A stretch of 64,000 bases of DNA from Streptomyces djakartensis (GCF_014651075.1 NZ_BMWE01000013.1:1-64000), one strand, 5' to 3'; numbered from the stretch's first letter, positions 1-8,719 are shown. Numbers and translations: made by a program. Notes: generated by a model from the sequence alone, not told the origin.

Positions 1-164
1 ACATCGGCTACACCGCCGCCACCGAGATCGCCAAGGAAGCCCTCGCCACCGGCCGCGGCGTGGCCGAACTCGTCCTGGACAAGGGCCTGCTGCCCGCCGA
101 CCGGCTCGCGGACCTGCTCCGCCCCGACATCCTGGCCGGCAGCGGCCCGGCCCCGGTGGCCTGA
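1..164 (+). CDS. aspA: Aspartate ammonia-lyase, C-terminal end (partial)
   Basis: Only the last 53 codons are inside the window, read in the frame starting at base 3 and ending at TGA 162-164. The visible tail, with IGYTAATEIAKEAL followed by a V-x-E-L-V-L-D-K-G-L-L segment, matches the C-terminal domain of the aspartase/fumarase superfamily, and the full enzyme would convert L-aspartate to fumarate and ammonia. It lies 35 bp upstream of glutaminase on the same strand, so the two amino-acid deaminating enzymes are probably co-transcribed. The catalytic loop is outside the window; fumarase or adenylosuccinate lyase is less likely given the tail sequence and the neighbour. Confidence 0.75.
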   Translation, partial: IGYTAATEIAKEALATGRGVAELVLDKGLLPADRLADLLRPDILAGSGPAPVA

Positions 165-199
165 CCCGCGCGAGCGCGCCGGGACCGGCAGAAGGGAGA

Positions 200-1132
200 A
201 TGCTGATCGTGACGTCGCCGACGACCTTCCAGCCGGTCCTGGAGCGCATCGCCGAGGAGATCGAGCGGACCCCGGGCCGCGGCCGGCCCGCCGACTACAT
301 TCCGGCGCTCGCCGCCCGCGACCCGCGCAGTTTCGGCATGGCTGTCGCCGAACCGGACGGCACGGTGTACGGCGTGGGGGACTGGCGGCAGCCGTTCTCC
401 GCGCAGTCCATCACCAAGGTCTTCACCCTCGCCCTGGGCCTGGCCCGCGAAGGCGACACCCTGTGGGAACACGTCGGCCGCGAGCCCTCCGGCAACCGCT
501 TCAACTCCCTGGTGCAGCTGGAGTACGAGAACGGCATCCCGCGCAACCCGTTCATCAACGCGGGCGCCCTCGTCGTCACCGACCGCCTCCACACCCGGAC
601 CGGCGACGCCTCGGGCGAACTGCTGGCGTTCCTCCGGGCGGAGAGCGGCAACCCGGAGCTGGACTTCGACACGGAGGTCGCCGTCTCGGAGTCCGCCCAC
701 GGTGACCGCAACGCCGCGCTCGGCCACTTCATGGCCTCCTACGGCAACATCGACAACCCGGTGCCGGTTCTGCTCGAGCAGTACTTCCGGCAGTGCTCGA
801 TCGCCGCGTCCTGCGCCGACCTGGCCCTCGCCACGACCTTCCTCGCCCGGCACGGCATCCGCGCCGACGGCACCCGCCTGCTGAGCCGCAGCCAGGCCAA
901 GCAGATCAACGCGATCATGCTGACCTGCGGGACGTACGACGCGGCGGGCGACTTCGCCTACCGGGTCGGCCTGCCCGGCAAGAGCGGCGTGGGCGGCGGC
1001 GTCATCGCGGTCGTCCCGGGCCGCTGCACGCTGTGCGTGTGGAGCCCCGGCCTGGACGAACGGGGCAACTCGGTGGCGGGCGTGGCGGCCCTGGACAGAT
1101 TCACGACACTGACGGGCCTGTCGGTGTTCTGA
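200..1132 (+). CDS. glsA: Glutaminase
   Basis: 310 aa, the usual length of the bacterial glutaminase A family, which hydrolyses glutamine to glutamate and ammonia in the cytoplasm. The serine beta-lactamase-like fold shows its nucleophile motif S70-I-T-K73, the conserved NPFINAG segment near residue 120 and a KSGVGGG segment near residue 267. The ATG at 200 follows an AAGGGAG ribosome site by a few bases. No STAS or ankyrin domain is fused, unlike some actinobacterial homologues. It follows aspA directly, suggesting a shared role in amino-acid nitrogen release. Confidence 0.93.
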   Translation: MLIVTSPTTFQPVLERIAEEIERTPGRGRPADYIPALAARDPRSFGMAVAEPDGTVYGVGDWRQPFSAQSITKVFTLALGLAREGDTLWEHVGREPSGNRFNSLVQLEYENGIPRNPFINAGALVVTDRLHTRTGDASGELLAFLRAESGNPELDFDTEVAVSESAHGDRNAALGHFMASYGNIDNPVPVLLEQYFRQCSIAASCADLALATTFLARHGIRADGTRLLSRSQAKQINAIMLTCGTYDAAGDFAYRVGLPGKSGVGGGVIAVVPGRCTLCVWSPGLDERGNSVAGVAALDRFTTLTGLSVF

Positions 1133-1158
1133 CCGAACCTCCGGAAGCGGTCTGTGCA

Positions 1159-1173
1159 CACCCCTTCGGGGTG
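1159..1173. terminator. Short hairpin after glutaminase
   Basis: CACCCC, loop TTC, GGGGTG: a 6-bp GC-rich stem 27 bases after the glsA stop. There is no U tract, as is usual for actinobacterial terminators. Its terminator role is inferred from position. Confidence 0.45.
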
Positions 1174-1345
1174 CGGGGAACCGCGCGACAAGCCCCCATC
1201 CCCGCGGCCTGCCGGCAACCGCACCCCGCAGACGCCGCGCGGCTCCCGGACGCACGCCGCTTGATCACCGCCCGGTTACACTCCGGCCTTTCCCCGGAGT
1301 ACTCCGCGTCGCTTGGAAGCCACTGCGCAGCGCGAGGCTGACCGA

Positions 1346-2749
1346 GTGTTGGCCATGGCTCCCTTCGTCGATCTCCGCCGCTGCCAGATACTGGGGCTGG
1401 CCGGCACCGCCTTCCTCGCGGCGGGCGGTGAGACATCCGGTGCCCTGCCCGTGCGGGACCTCCTCCACCCGGCCTCCGCACGCGCCGCCCTCGGGCTGGT
1501 CGGTGTCTACTTCGGCCTCGTCCTGCTGATTGCGGCCTGGGCCCTGCTGGGCCGTCTGGTCCGAGGACCGAGACCGCCCGCGCCCCGCGCCCTGCTGGCC
1601 GTCCTCGCCGTCTGGGCCATCCCTCTGCTGGTGGCCCCACCGCTGTTCAGCCGGGACGTCTACAGCTACCTCGCGCAGGGGGCGATGGTCGAGGCGCACA
1701 TGGACGTGTACGCGCACGGGCCGTCCCGGCTCGGCGGCCCGCTCGCCGACGAGGTCGCCCCGCTCTGGCGGCACACCGGAGCCCCGTACGGGCCGGTCTT
1801 CCTCGCCGTCGCGGCGGCCCTGTCGGGTCTGACCCGTGGGAGCCTGCCCGCCGGACTGTTCGGGATGCGGCTCGTCGCGCTCGCCGGTGTGGCCCTGATG
1901 GCGGCGGCGCTGCCGCGCCTCGCCCGCCACAGCGGCGCCGACCCGTCGGCCGCGCTGTGGCTGGGCGCCCTCAACCCGCTCGTCCTGCTGCACCTGGTCG
2001 CGGGCGCTCACAACGACGCCGTCATGCTGGGCCTGCTCGGCGTGGGTCTGGTGGCGGCGCTCGGCCGGTGGCCGGTCCTCGGCACCGTCCTGGTCACGCT
2101 CGCCGCCCTGGTCAAGGTGCCCGCCGGGCTCGGGCTTGCCGCCGTCGCCGTCATCCAGGTCCGCGCCGGCCGCGGACCTGCGAAGGCCCTCCTGACGACG
2201 GCCGTCGCGGCGGCCGCGACGACCGCCGCCGCCACGGCCGTGGCCGGAACCGGATACGGCTGGACAGGCGCCCTCAGCACTCCCGTCTCACCGCAGAACT
2301 GGGCCTTGACCACCTTGCTCGGCCGCGCCACCCGGGCCCTGCTGGAACGCCTCGGCAGCGATCTCGCGCCCCTGGCGATCCCGGCCTGGCACACCCTGGG
2401 GATCGCGGCGGCCGTGGCCGCGATCGTCCTGATCTGGCTCCGGCTGCGCCCCCGGCCGGTGTACGCACTGGGCCTGAGCCTGGCGACGGTGGCCGCCCTC
2501 GGTCCGGCCATCCGCCCCTGGTACGCCCTGTGGGGGCTGTTCCTCATCGCCGCCGCGGCGCCCAGCACCTCCGTGCGCCACCGGATGGCGGCCGTGACCG
2601 CTGTCCTCGCGCTCCTCGTCCTGCCCGGCGGCGCCCCGGCGGACACCGGGCAACTGGTGCTGGCCGTCTCCGGCGGCGCGCTCGCGATGGTCGTGCTGTG
2701 GCAGGCCCACCAGGCCGAACTCGCCCCGGCGCCGGGACGCGCGGCATGA
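1346..2749 (+). CDS. MptB-like polyprenol-phosphate-mannose-dependent mannosyltransferase
   Basis: About 467 aa with roughly a dozen hydrophobic segments. The SRDVYSYLAQG motif after the second hydrophobic pair is typical of the alpha-1,6-mannosyltransferase MptB/GT-C group; the acidic residue there would activate the acceptor. Family members use polyprenyl-phospho-mannose outside the membrane to build envelope glycans; the acceptor in this organism is unknown. GTG 1346 is chosen because a GAGG lies nine bases upstream; an in-frame TTG at 1313 and ATG at 1355 are alternatives. The stop overlaps the next start as ATGA, so it is translationally coupled to a second glycosyltransferase. Confidence 0.8.
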   Translation: MLAMAPFVDLRRCQILGLAGTAFLAAGGETSGALPVRDLLHPASARAALGLVGVYFGLVLLIAAWALLGRLVRGPRPPAPRALLAVLAVWAIPLLVAPPLFSRDVYSYLAQGAMVEAHMDVYAHGPSRLGGPLADEVAPLWRHTGAPYGPVFLAVAAALSGLTRGSLPAGLFGMRLVALAGVALMAAALPRLARHSGADPSAALWLGALNPLVLLHLVAGAHNDAVMLGLLGVGLVAALGRWPVLGTVLVTLAALVKVPAGLGLAAVAVIQVRAGRGPAKALLTTAVAAAATTAAATAVAGTGYGWTGALSTPVSPQNWALTTLLGRATRALLERLGSDLAPLAIPAWHTLGIAAAVAAIVLIWLRLRPRPVYALGLSLATVAALGPAIRPWYALWGLFLIAAAAPSTSVRHRMAAVTAVLALLVLPGGAPADTGQLVLAVSGGALAMVVLWQAHQAELAPAPGRAA

Positions 2750-4128
2750 CCCCGGCCCTGCCGCGCACCGATCGGGGCCGGCTGCTGCTGGTGCTCGTGC
2801 TCGCCACCGTGGTGACCGCCTTCACCGCGACCGTGCCGCTGCTGCGGGACTGGTTCGATCTGCGCGTCTACCACGGAAGCATCGACAGCTGGGTCCACCA
2901 CGGCGGCCGGATCTACGACTACCGGGTGCCCGGCACGACGTACGGCTTCACCTACCCGCCGTTCGCCGCGGTCGTCATGCTGCCCATGGCGTTGCTGGAC
3001 CTGGGCACCGCCGTCATGGCCGCCCTGCTGCTCAACCTGGCGGCCCTGGTGGTGGTCCTGCGCCTGCTCGCCGGACCGGCCTGGCGGCGCCTCGGCTGGT
3101 ACGGCTGGGCCGTGACCGCCTGCCTGCTCCCCCTGTTCGAACCGCTCCGGGACACCTTCAGCTTCGGCCAGGTGAACCTGCTGCTGCTGGCTCTCGTGCT
3201 CACCGACGCGGCGCTGCTGGCCACCGGACGCACCCGCTGGGCGGGGATCGGCATCGGGCTCGCGGCCGCGATCAAGCTCACCCCGGCGCTGTTCATCGGT
3301 CTGCTGCTGGTGGCCGGACGATGGCGCGCGGCGGCGGTCGCGACGACCGTCGCCCTCGGGGCCACCGCCGTCGCGGCACGGGTGGATCCCGGGGCCTCGC
3401 GCTTCTACTGGACCGACGCACTGTGGGACACCGACCGTGTGGGTCGCCTCGGCTACGTCTCGAACCAGTCGCTGCAGGGCGTTCTGGCGCGTCTGGGCGA
3501 ACCGGAGCGGGCTTGGTGGGCGGCAGGGGTCGTGGTGGTCCTCGCGGTGTGGGCGCTGCGGGCCCGCCGGGCGGCCGACGCGGGGGACTGGACGGCCGCG
3601 TTCGCCCTGACCGGCCTCGCCGCCTGCCTCGTCAGTCCGATCACCTGGGTGCACCACCTCGTGTGGCTGCTGCCGTCCTTCGCCGTGCTGGTCCGTACCG
3701 GTCACCTGAGGATCGCGGCCGCGCTGTACGCGGTGCTGTGCTCCAGCGTGGTGTGGCTGTGGTTCGACGACGCGTCCGGCATCGACGGGTTCCTGGGCGG
3801 CAACACCTACGCCTGGATCACCCTGGGCCTGTTGTTGTGGCTGCCGGCCGGTCAGCTCCGCCCGGGCCTGCGGACCGCCGACCGCAGCACCAGCACCATG
3901 ACCGTGGCGCCCAGCCCCGTGGCGCCCGCGAGCAGCCCGGCTTTCGTCCAGTCGGCCTGGGGCTTCTCCGGCACGGCGGCCGCGGCGGCCGGTGATTCCG
4001 CCGACGGGCTCGGGGAAGGCCGCCAGGCGTCGAGCGAACCCACCGCATCGACCCGCCCGCCGGCCTCGAACCCCCAGTCGAGCAGCGAGCGGGCCTCCTC
4101 GTACACGGCTGATCCGCCGCCCTCCTGA
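2746..4128 (+). CDS. GT87-family (DUF2029) membrane mannosyltransferase
   Basis: 460 aa, polytopic. The N-terminal DLRVYHGSIDSWVHHGGRIYDY stretch after the first membrane helix, the TYPPFAA motif and the later WVHHLVWLLP motif are hallmarks of the GT87 alpha-1,2-mannosyltransferase family (PimE-like), which takes mannose from polyprenyl-phosphate-mannose on the outer membrane face. It starts within the stop of the MptB-like gene (ATGA). The last membrane helix ends near base 3850; the following ~90 codons are Ser/Pro/Ala-rich and lie antisense to the 3' end of the opposite carboxypeptidase gene, so this tail may be non-functional run-on. Confidence 0.82.
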   Translation: MTPALPRTDRGRLLLVLVLATVVTAFTATVPLLRDWFDLRVYHGSIDSWVHHGGRIYDYRVPGTTYGFTYPPFAAVVMLPMALLDLGTAVMAALLLNLAALVVVLRLLAGPAWRRLGWYGWAVTACLLPLFEPLRDTFSFGQVNLLLLALVLTDAALLATGRTRWAGIGIGLAAAIKLTPALFIGLLLVAGRWRAAAVATTVALGATAVAARVDPGASRFYWTDALWDTDRVGRLGYVSNQSLQGVLARLGEPERAWWAAGVVVVLAVWALRARRAADAGDWTAAFALTGLAACLVSPITWVHHLVWLLPSFAVLVRTGHLRIAAALYAVLCSSVVWLWFDDASGIDGFLGGNTYAWITLGLLLWLPAGQLRPGLRTADRSTSTMTVAPSPVAPASSPAFVQSAWGFSGTAAAAAGDSADGLGEGRQASSEPTASTRPPASNPQSSSERASSYTADPPPS

Positions 4129-5024
4129 GGGTTCATCACCGTCACGACGAGGGTGTGCCCGTCGCGGCGTGCCGCCGCGACGAGCGTGCTGCCCGCCTTG
4201 CTGGTGTAGCCGTTCTTGATGCCGATCAGTCCCCGGTACGGCTCCACACCGGGGGCGCCGCCCAGCAGCCGGTTGGTGTTGCGGATCGGGTACGACCAGC
4301 CGCCACCGCCCGGGAACCTCGCCTCGACCGTGGCGCAGTACCGGGCGAAGTCCGGGTTGCGCAGCCCCACCCGGCCGAAGACCGCCAGATCGAACGCCGA
4401 CGACACCTGCCCCGGCGCGTCGTAGCCGTCCGGGGACACCACATGCGTGTCGAGGGCGCCCAGGGACCGGGCCTTGGCCTGCATCTGCCGGGCCGTGGCC
4501 CGCCAGCCGCCGTTGAGTTCGGCCAGGACGTGCACGGCGTCGTTGCCCGAGTTGAGGAAGACCCCCCGCCACAGGTCGGCGATCCGGTAGGTACGGCCCT
4601 CGGCGACCCCGACCAGGCTGCTGCCCTCACCGATGCCCCGGAGTTCCTCCTCGCGGACCGTGTGCCGGACCCCGGCCGGCAGCCCGGGCAGCACCGTGAC
4701 CGCGAACAGGGTCTTCAGGGTGCTGGCCGGGGGCAGCCTGCGGTGTGCGTTGTGCGCGGCGAGCACCGCGCCGGTGCGCGCGTCGGCGACCAGCCAGGAG
4801 AGCGCGGTGACCCGGGGGACACGGGGCGCGCCGGCGCGCGGACGGACCTGGACGCCGGGCCGGTTCAGCAGCAACGGGTGCGGGCCCACCGCCCGGGGCC
4901 CGCCGGGCGGACTGGGCTCCGCCCGGCCGGGGGCGGCCACCGCGGCCGGCATGAGGGCCAGCAGCCCCGTCGCACACAGCACACCGGTCGAAACGGCCAC
5001 CCGGGAAGAGAGTCCGAGGATCAT
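3852..5024 (-). CDS. D-alanyl-D-alanine carboxypeptidase (peptidase S11)
   Basis: 390 aa penicillin-binding-protein fold. The ATG at 5024 starts a signal peptide (hydrophobic to about residue 30). The active-site triad motifs are all present: S101-T-L-K104, S159-G-N161 and K270-N-G272 (KTG variant). A Pro/Ser/Ala linker leads to a single C-terminal membrane helix near residues 365-383 and an Arg-rich tail, so the enzyme should trim the terminal D-Ala of peptidoglycan pentapeptides while tethered outside the cell. Its 3' 277 bases overlap the tail of the convergent GT87 gene. A longer N-terminal extension is open but Arg-rich and unlike a signal peptide. Confidence 0.9.
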   Translation of the reverse strand: MILGLSSRVAVSTGVLCATGLLALMPAAVAAPGRAEPSPPGGPRAVGPHPLLLNRPGVQVRPRAGAPRVPRVTALSWLVADARTGAVLAAHNAHRRLPPASTLKTLFAVTVLPGLPAGVRHTVREEELRGIGEGSSLVGVAEGRTYRIADLWRGVFLNSGNDAVHVLAELNGGWRATARQMQAKARSLGALDTHVVSPDGYDAPGQVSSAFDLAVFGRVGLRNPDFARYCATVEARFPGGGGWSYPIRNTNRLLGGAPGVEPYRGLIGIKNGYTSKAGSTLVAAARRDGHTLVVTVMNPQEGGGSAVYEEARSLLDWGFEAGGRVDAVGSLDAWRPSPSPSAESPAAAAAVPEKPQADWTKAGLLAGATGLGATVMVLVLRSAVRRPGRS

Positions 5025-5212
5025 GCGATCAACGTAGGAACAGGCCGGCTCCCGACGGTGACAACCGGGCCGGACACCCCGTGCGCGAACACCCGGATGC
5101 CACACGCGTGGCAGGGCGGCCCGCACCTCAGTCCGAGGGCGGCGTCGGCTGGACGCGCCGCAGGCACGTCGCGTTGTCCTGGGGCTCGCGCGGCGGATGC
5201 GCGCCGGCTGCC

Positions 5213-6052
5213 TCAGCGGGCGGCCAGCAGCCCGTACAGCAGCGGGATCCGCGGCTCGGGCAGCCGCCACCAGCCGGACTCGGTGACGGTCATCCGCGGC
5301 CAGCGCGGCCAGGGAAGTTCGTCGCTCTCACGCAACCTCCGGACGGCGAGTCCCGCGCCCGTCAGCGCGTTGACGACCTCGCCCATTCCGTGCGTCCACT
5401 CGTAGCTGTCCGTGGCGCCCACGACGGCCGGGCCGTCCGTGTACGTGTGGGTGGCGTCCCGGTGGACGGGTCCGCCACCGCCCAGGTAGTCGTGGCGCAG
5501 GAGCAGCTCGGGACCCTCGCCCGGAGCGGGCTTCGGGCCGAGCGCGTTGAGCAGGGGATGGAACTCGGCGACGTACAACCGGCCACCCGGGCGCAGAAGC
5601 CCGCGGACGGTCTCGGCCCACCGGTCCAGGTCCGGCAGGTAGCACAGGGCGCCCTTGCCGGTGTAGACGACGTCGAACCGCCGCCCGGCCAGGGCCTCGA
5701 CGGCGTCGTACACGTTGGCCCGCACGTACGTCACGTCCGCCCCGGCCCGGGCGGCGATGTCCCTCGCGGCCGCTACCGACGCCTCGGAGAAGTCGAGGCC
5801 GACGGCCCGGGCCCCGCGCCGGGCGAAGGCGATGGTCTCCGTGCCGAGATGGCACTGCAGGTGCAGCACGTCACGGCCGGTCAGCTCGCCGAGGTCCTCC
5901 CACTCCCACGGAGCGAACCACCGCTCGGGGTCGGGATCCTGGTCGAGACCGTAGAACCGGCTGGCGAGATGGACGGGCGTGCGGGCGTCCCAGTTCGCCT
6001 GGTTGGCCCGCATCAGCCGGTCGTGCTCGGCGGACGTCATGGGGACATCCAA
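5213..6052 (-). CDS. Class I SAM-dependent methyltransferase
   Basis: 279 aa Rossmann-type methyltransferase. Motif I is VLHLQCHLGTET near residue 62, followed by an acidic VGLDFS at the end of strand 2 and an LLRPGGRLYVAEFHP post-motif. The substrate is not evident; the family methylates small molecules in the cytoplasm. ATG 6052 is used, and a second ATG (MTSAEH) lies four codons in. It is transcribed away from the DacC-like gene and toward the same side as the SnoaL-like gene upstream of it. Confidence 0.8.
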   Translation of the reverse strand: MDVPMTSAEHDRLMRANQANWDARTPVHLASRFYGLDQDPDPERWFAPWEWEDLGELTGRDVLHLQCHLGTETIAFARRGARAVGLDFSEASVAAARDIAARAGADVTYVRANVYDAVEALAGRRFDVVYTGKGALCYLPDLDRWAETVRGLLRPGGRLYVAEFHPLLNALGPKPAPGEGPELLLRHDYLGGGGPVHRDATHTYTDGPAVVGATDSYEWTHGMGEVVNALTGAGLAVRRLRESDELPWPRWPRMTVTESGWWRLPEPRIPLLYGLLAAR

Positions 6053-6110
6053 CCGCGAACCGGCCCCGAGCGGCGGTGGAACGCGCGAAACGGACCGCCG
6101 GAGGTGTCGC

Positions 6111-6509
6111 TCACACCGAACGCGTTCGCGCCTCCTCGGCGATCTGCTCGAACCGCTCGCCCATCGCCGCCGCCAGCGCCTGCGCCCCCGACAACGGGCG
6201 CACCATCACGGTCAGTTCGTCGATGAGCCCGTCCTCGTCGACGTGGATGAAGTCGCAGCCGTTGATCTCCCGGTCGCCCACCCGCGCGGTGAAGACCAGG
6301 GCGTGGTCACGGCCCTCTGGGTCGTTGATCTCGCGCACGTAGCGGAAGTCCTCGAAGACCTGGGAGACGGCGCGCAGGATGGCCGCCGTGATGGCCTTAC
6401 CGGTGTACGGCTTGAACACGACCGGGCTGGTGAAGACGACGTCCGGCGCGAGCAGCGCCTCGGCGGCGTCAAGATCGAGCGCCTCGACCGCTTCCCGGAA
6501 TGCACGCAT
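6111..6509 (-). CDS. SnoaL/NTF2-like small protein
   Basis: 132 aa single alpha+beta cone fold. It has an N-terminal helix with an AEALLAPDVVFTSP turn and later strands HALVFTARVGDREINGCDFIHVDEDGLIDELTVMVRP, typical of SnoaL-like polyketide cyclase/ketosteroid-isomerase relatives. Function is unassigned. It is divergent from a PadR regulator with only ~70 bp between the starts, and a perfect palindrome in that gap suggests it is the regulator's target. Confidence 0.75.
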   Translation of the reverse strand: MRAFREAVEALDLDAAEALLAPDVVFTSPVVFKPYTGKAITAAILRAVSQVFEDFRYVREINDPEGRDHALVFTARVGDREINGCDFIHVDEDGLIDELTVMVRPLSGAQALAAAMGERFEQIAEEARTRSV

Positions 6510-6523
6510 CGGAACCCCGCTTT

Positions 6524-6563
6524 AGTCAACTAGTTGAGTAGGTGCGCAGTAGAATAGTCAACT
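6524..6563. promoter_or_regulatory. Candidate PadR operator between divergent SnoaL and padR genes
   Basis: TCAACTAGTTGA at 6526-6537 is a perfect 12-bp palindrome. The half AGTCAACT occurs at 6524-6531 and again at 6556-6563, 32 bases apart, just before the PadR start. The core CAACTAGTTG recurs at 15883-15892 beside a second PadR-controlled locus. Binding by PadR is inferred. Confidence 0.6.
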
Positions 6564-6580
6564 GCTGCTACCGTGTCCAC

Positions 6581-7144
6581 ATGTCGCTGAAGTACGCCGT
6601 GCTGGCCGCTCTCCTGGAGGGGGAGGCCTCGGGCTACGAGCTGTCCAAGGTGTTCGACGTGTCGCTCGCGAACTTCTGGGCCGCGACCCCGCAGCAGCTC
6701 TACCGGGAGCTGGAGCGCCTCGCGCAGGACGGGCTGATCGAGGCGCGGGTGGTACGGCAGGAACGGCGGCCCGACAAGCGGATGTTCACACTCACCGAGG
6801 CGGGCCGCGAGGACCTGTGCGCCTTCGCCGCCGCCCCGCCCCGCCGGCCCACCGCGATCCGCGACGAACTGCTCATCAAGATCCAGGCCATGGACGGGGC
6901 CGACCCCGAGGCGACCCGTGCGGTGGTCGAGGAGCGCGGGGCGTGGGCCCGCGGCAAGCTCGCCCGCTACGAGCGGCTGCGCGAGCGCCTCCTGGCCGGC
7001 CGGGCCGAGGAGGAATACCTGAGGGAGGCCGACCGCATCGGCCCGTACCTCACACTCATGGCGGGCATCGCCTTTGAGGAGGAGAACCTCCGCTGGTGCG
7101 AGCGCGTACTGACCATCCTGAAACAGCGAGCTCCTCTAGGCTGA
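6581..7144 (+). CDS. PadR-family transcriptional regulator
   Basis: 187 aa. The N-terminal winged helix (SLKYAVLAALLEGEASGYEL then FWAATPQQLYRELERLAQDGLI, residues 2-60) and the C-terminal helical Vir_C-type dimerisation region (to about 180) define a class 1 PadR repressor that would respond to a small ligand. ATG 6581 aligns with other PadR starts; an in-frame GTG at 6542 would put codons across the operator. It is divergent from the SnoaL-like gene and 4 bp ahead of a methyltransferase on the same strand, so it probably controls both sides. Confidence 0.88.
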   Translation: MSLKYAVLAALLEGEASGYELSKVFDVSLANFWAATPQQLYRELERLAQDGLIEARVVRQERRPDKRMFTLTEAGREDLCAFAAAPPRRPTAIRDELLIKIQAMDGADPEATRAVVEERGAWARGKLARYERLRERLLAGRAEEEYLREADRIGPYLTLMAGIAFEEENLRWCERVLTILKQRAPLG

Positions 7145-7148
7145 GCCG

Positions 7149-7928
7149 GTGTTCAGCCCCGAAGGTCCCAGTCTGCGCGAGCTCGCCGTCCAGGCGCTCT
7201 CGTCCGTCGAGCGCGGCTACGACCTCCTCGCGCCGAAGTTCGACCACACCCCCTTCCGGACGCCCGATCCCGTCCTCGACGCCGTCGGCTCGGCGCTGCG
7301 GCGGACGGCGACCTTCGACGCCGGACTCGATCTGTGCTGCGGCACCGGCGCGGGCGTCGGTGTCCTGGCGGGGCTGTGCCGGGAGCGGGTCACCGGGGTC
7401 GACTTCAGCGCCGGCATGCTCGACGTCGCACGGCGGCGGGCCCAGCCCGGCGGCCCACCGGTCTCCTGGGTGCGTGCGGACGCTCGCGCCCTGCCCTTCG
7501 CGCCCGCCTTCGACCTGGTGGTGAGCTTCGGGGCCTTCGGGCACTTCCTGCCGCGCGAGCTGCCGGGACTCTTCGCCCAGGTCCGCTCCGTGCTGCGGCC
7601 CGGCGGCTGCTTCGCCTTCCCGCTGGTGGCCCCGCCCCGCCCGGGTTCGCTCGGCTACTGGATGCTGCTCGGCTTCGACACGGTGATGCGGGTGCGCAAC
7701 GCGCTGTGGCGGCCCCGGTTCGTCATGTACTACCGCGCGTTCCGCCTGGACGACGTCCGGCGTGAGCTCACGCGGGCCGGATTCCGGGTCGGGCTGCAGC
7801 CGCTGCCGGAGTTCGGGCGGCGGCAGGACGGCAGCCCGCGGGTCCGGCTCGTCGTGGCCCGGCTGCCCGGTCAGCCGGCCCCGTCGCCGACGGTGCCCGC
7901 CGGCCGGCCCGGGACGGTGAACTCGTAG
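7149..7928 (+). CDS. Class I SAM-dependent methyltransferase
   Basis: 259 aa. Motif I DLCCGTGAGVG lies near residue 62, VTGVDFSAGMLDVARRR follows, and the post-motif VLRPGGCFAFPLVAP is present. The GTG at 7149 follows the padR stop by four bases, so the two are co-transcribed. Its last 58 bases overlap the convergent GntR gene. Substrate is unknown; ubiquinone/menaquinone-type or natural-product methylation cannot be separated from sequence. Confidence 0.8.
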   Translation: MFSPEGPSLRELAVQALSSVERGYDLLAPKFDHTPFRTPDPVLDAVGSALRRTATFDAGLDLCCGTGAGVGVLAGLCRERVTGVDFSAGMLDVARRRAQPGGPPVSWVRADARALPFAPAFDLVVSFGAFGHFLPRELPGLFAQVRSVLRPGGCFAFPLVAPPRPGSLGYWMLLGFDTVMRVRNALWRPRFVMYYRAFRLDDVRRELTRAGFRVGLQPLPEFGRRQDGSPRVRLVVARLPGQPAPSPTVPAGRPGTVNS

Positions 7929-8641
7929 ACGAGGGCGTCCCGCCGGGCGTCCACCACCAGGTCGGTGATCTCCAGCGGGCGCGCGTACTGGTCGTGCACC
8001 CGCCGGGTGACCCGGACCGACGGCGTGCTCGCCGGCCGGGTGATGGAGTCGCGGTGGTGCAGGGTCAGCCCCGCCCGGCGCATCCAGTCGTAGGCCCGGC
8101 GCAGTTGTGCGGGAGCGGTGCCGTCGGCGCCGTCGCGGTAGCGGGCCAGCTCCTCCACCTCCGCGAGCGCCACGGCGGAGAACGACGTCACGGCCGTGCG
8201 CAGCCCCCGGCCGTCGGCGGTCGCGTGGCGGTAGTGGTGGACCAGGGTCGGACGCCCCGGGGGCAGGTCCAGGGCCTCGGCGTGGTCCGGCGGGGGCGGC
8301 TCCCAGCTGACGGTGGCGCGTGCGACGACGCCCGGGGTCGCGGCCCGGGCGCCGACCGGGAAGGCGAGCGAAGCCGGGATCTCGATCGGCGGCCCGGGCG
8401 GGGTGGCGTGGCTGCCGCGCCGGTCGGTGGTGAGGAGGCCGTCGCGGCGCAGCAGTTCCAGCGCCTGCCGAACCGTCTCCCGGCTGACGCCGAAGCGCCC
8501 GGCCAGCCGACGCTCGCCGGGCAGTCGCCCGCCGGGCGGGACGGTGCCGTCGCGCAGGTCGCCGAGCAGTTCCGTCGCGATTCTGCGGTACCGGGGCTGT
8601 TCTTCGGCCGGAGGGTGGCCGTGCGGGGTGGTGCGGGCCAT
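7871..8641 (-). CDS. GntR-family regulator with UTRA domain (HutC/DasR subfamily)
   Basis: 256 aa. The N-terminal winged helix (RRIATELLGDLRDGTVPPGGRLPGE, then FGVSRETVRQALELLRRDGL, about residues 18-70) is followed by a UTRA-type effector domain to about residue 245. UTRA domains bind small ligands such as sugar phosphates or histidine intermediates and release the repressor from DNA. A DasR-like operator sits 60 bp upstream of the start, consistent with autoregulation. The serine hydrolase gene next door reads away from it in tandem on the same strand, so the regulated target is not fixed by context. Confidence 0.88.
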   Translation of the reverse strand: MARTTPHGHPPAEEQPRYRRIATELLGDLRDGTVPPGGRLPGERRLAGRFGVSRETVRQALELLRRDGLLTTDRRGSHATPPGPPIEIPASLAFPVGARAATPGVVARATVSWEPPPPDHAEALDLPPGRPTLVHHYRHATADGRGLRTAVTSFSAVALAEVEELARYRDGADGTAPAQLRRAYDWMRRAGLTLHHRDSITRPASTPSVRVTRRVHDQYARPLEITDLVVDARRDALVYEFTVPGRPAGTVGDGAG

Positions 8642-8695
8642 GCCGCGCCTCCTGTCGGTGACGTGCGGTAGCCGTACGGGCTCGGTGCGCCACCA

Positions 8696-8719
8696 GGTCT
8701 AGCATTGGTCTAAACCAGC
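8696..8719. promoter_or_regulatory. DasR-responsive-element-like operator
   Basis: ATTGGTCTAAACCAGC (8704-8719) resembles the GntR/HutC consensus ACTGGTCTAGACCACT, matching its GGTCTA and ACCA parts. A second GGTCTA copy is at 8696-8701, eleven bases away on the same helical face. It is placed just upstream of the UTRA regulator gene. Confidence 0.6.

Noticed and set aside
2008..4572. 854-codon minus-strand frame over the glycosyltransferases
   Set aside because: It lies opposite two clear membrane transferase genes and shows only repetitive Gln/Gly/Arg text.
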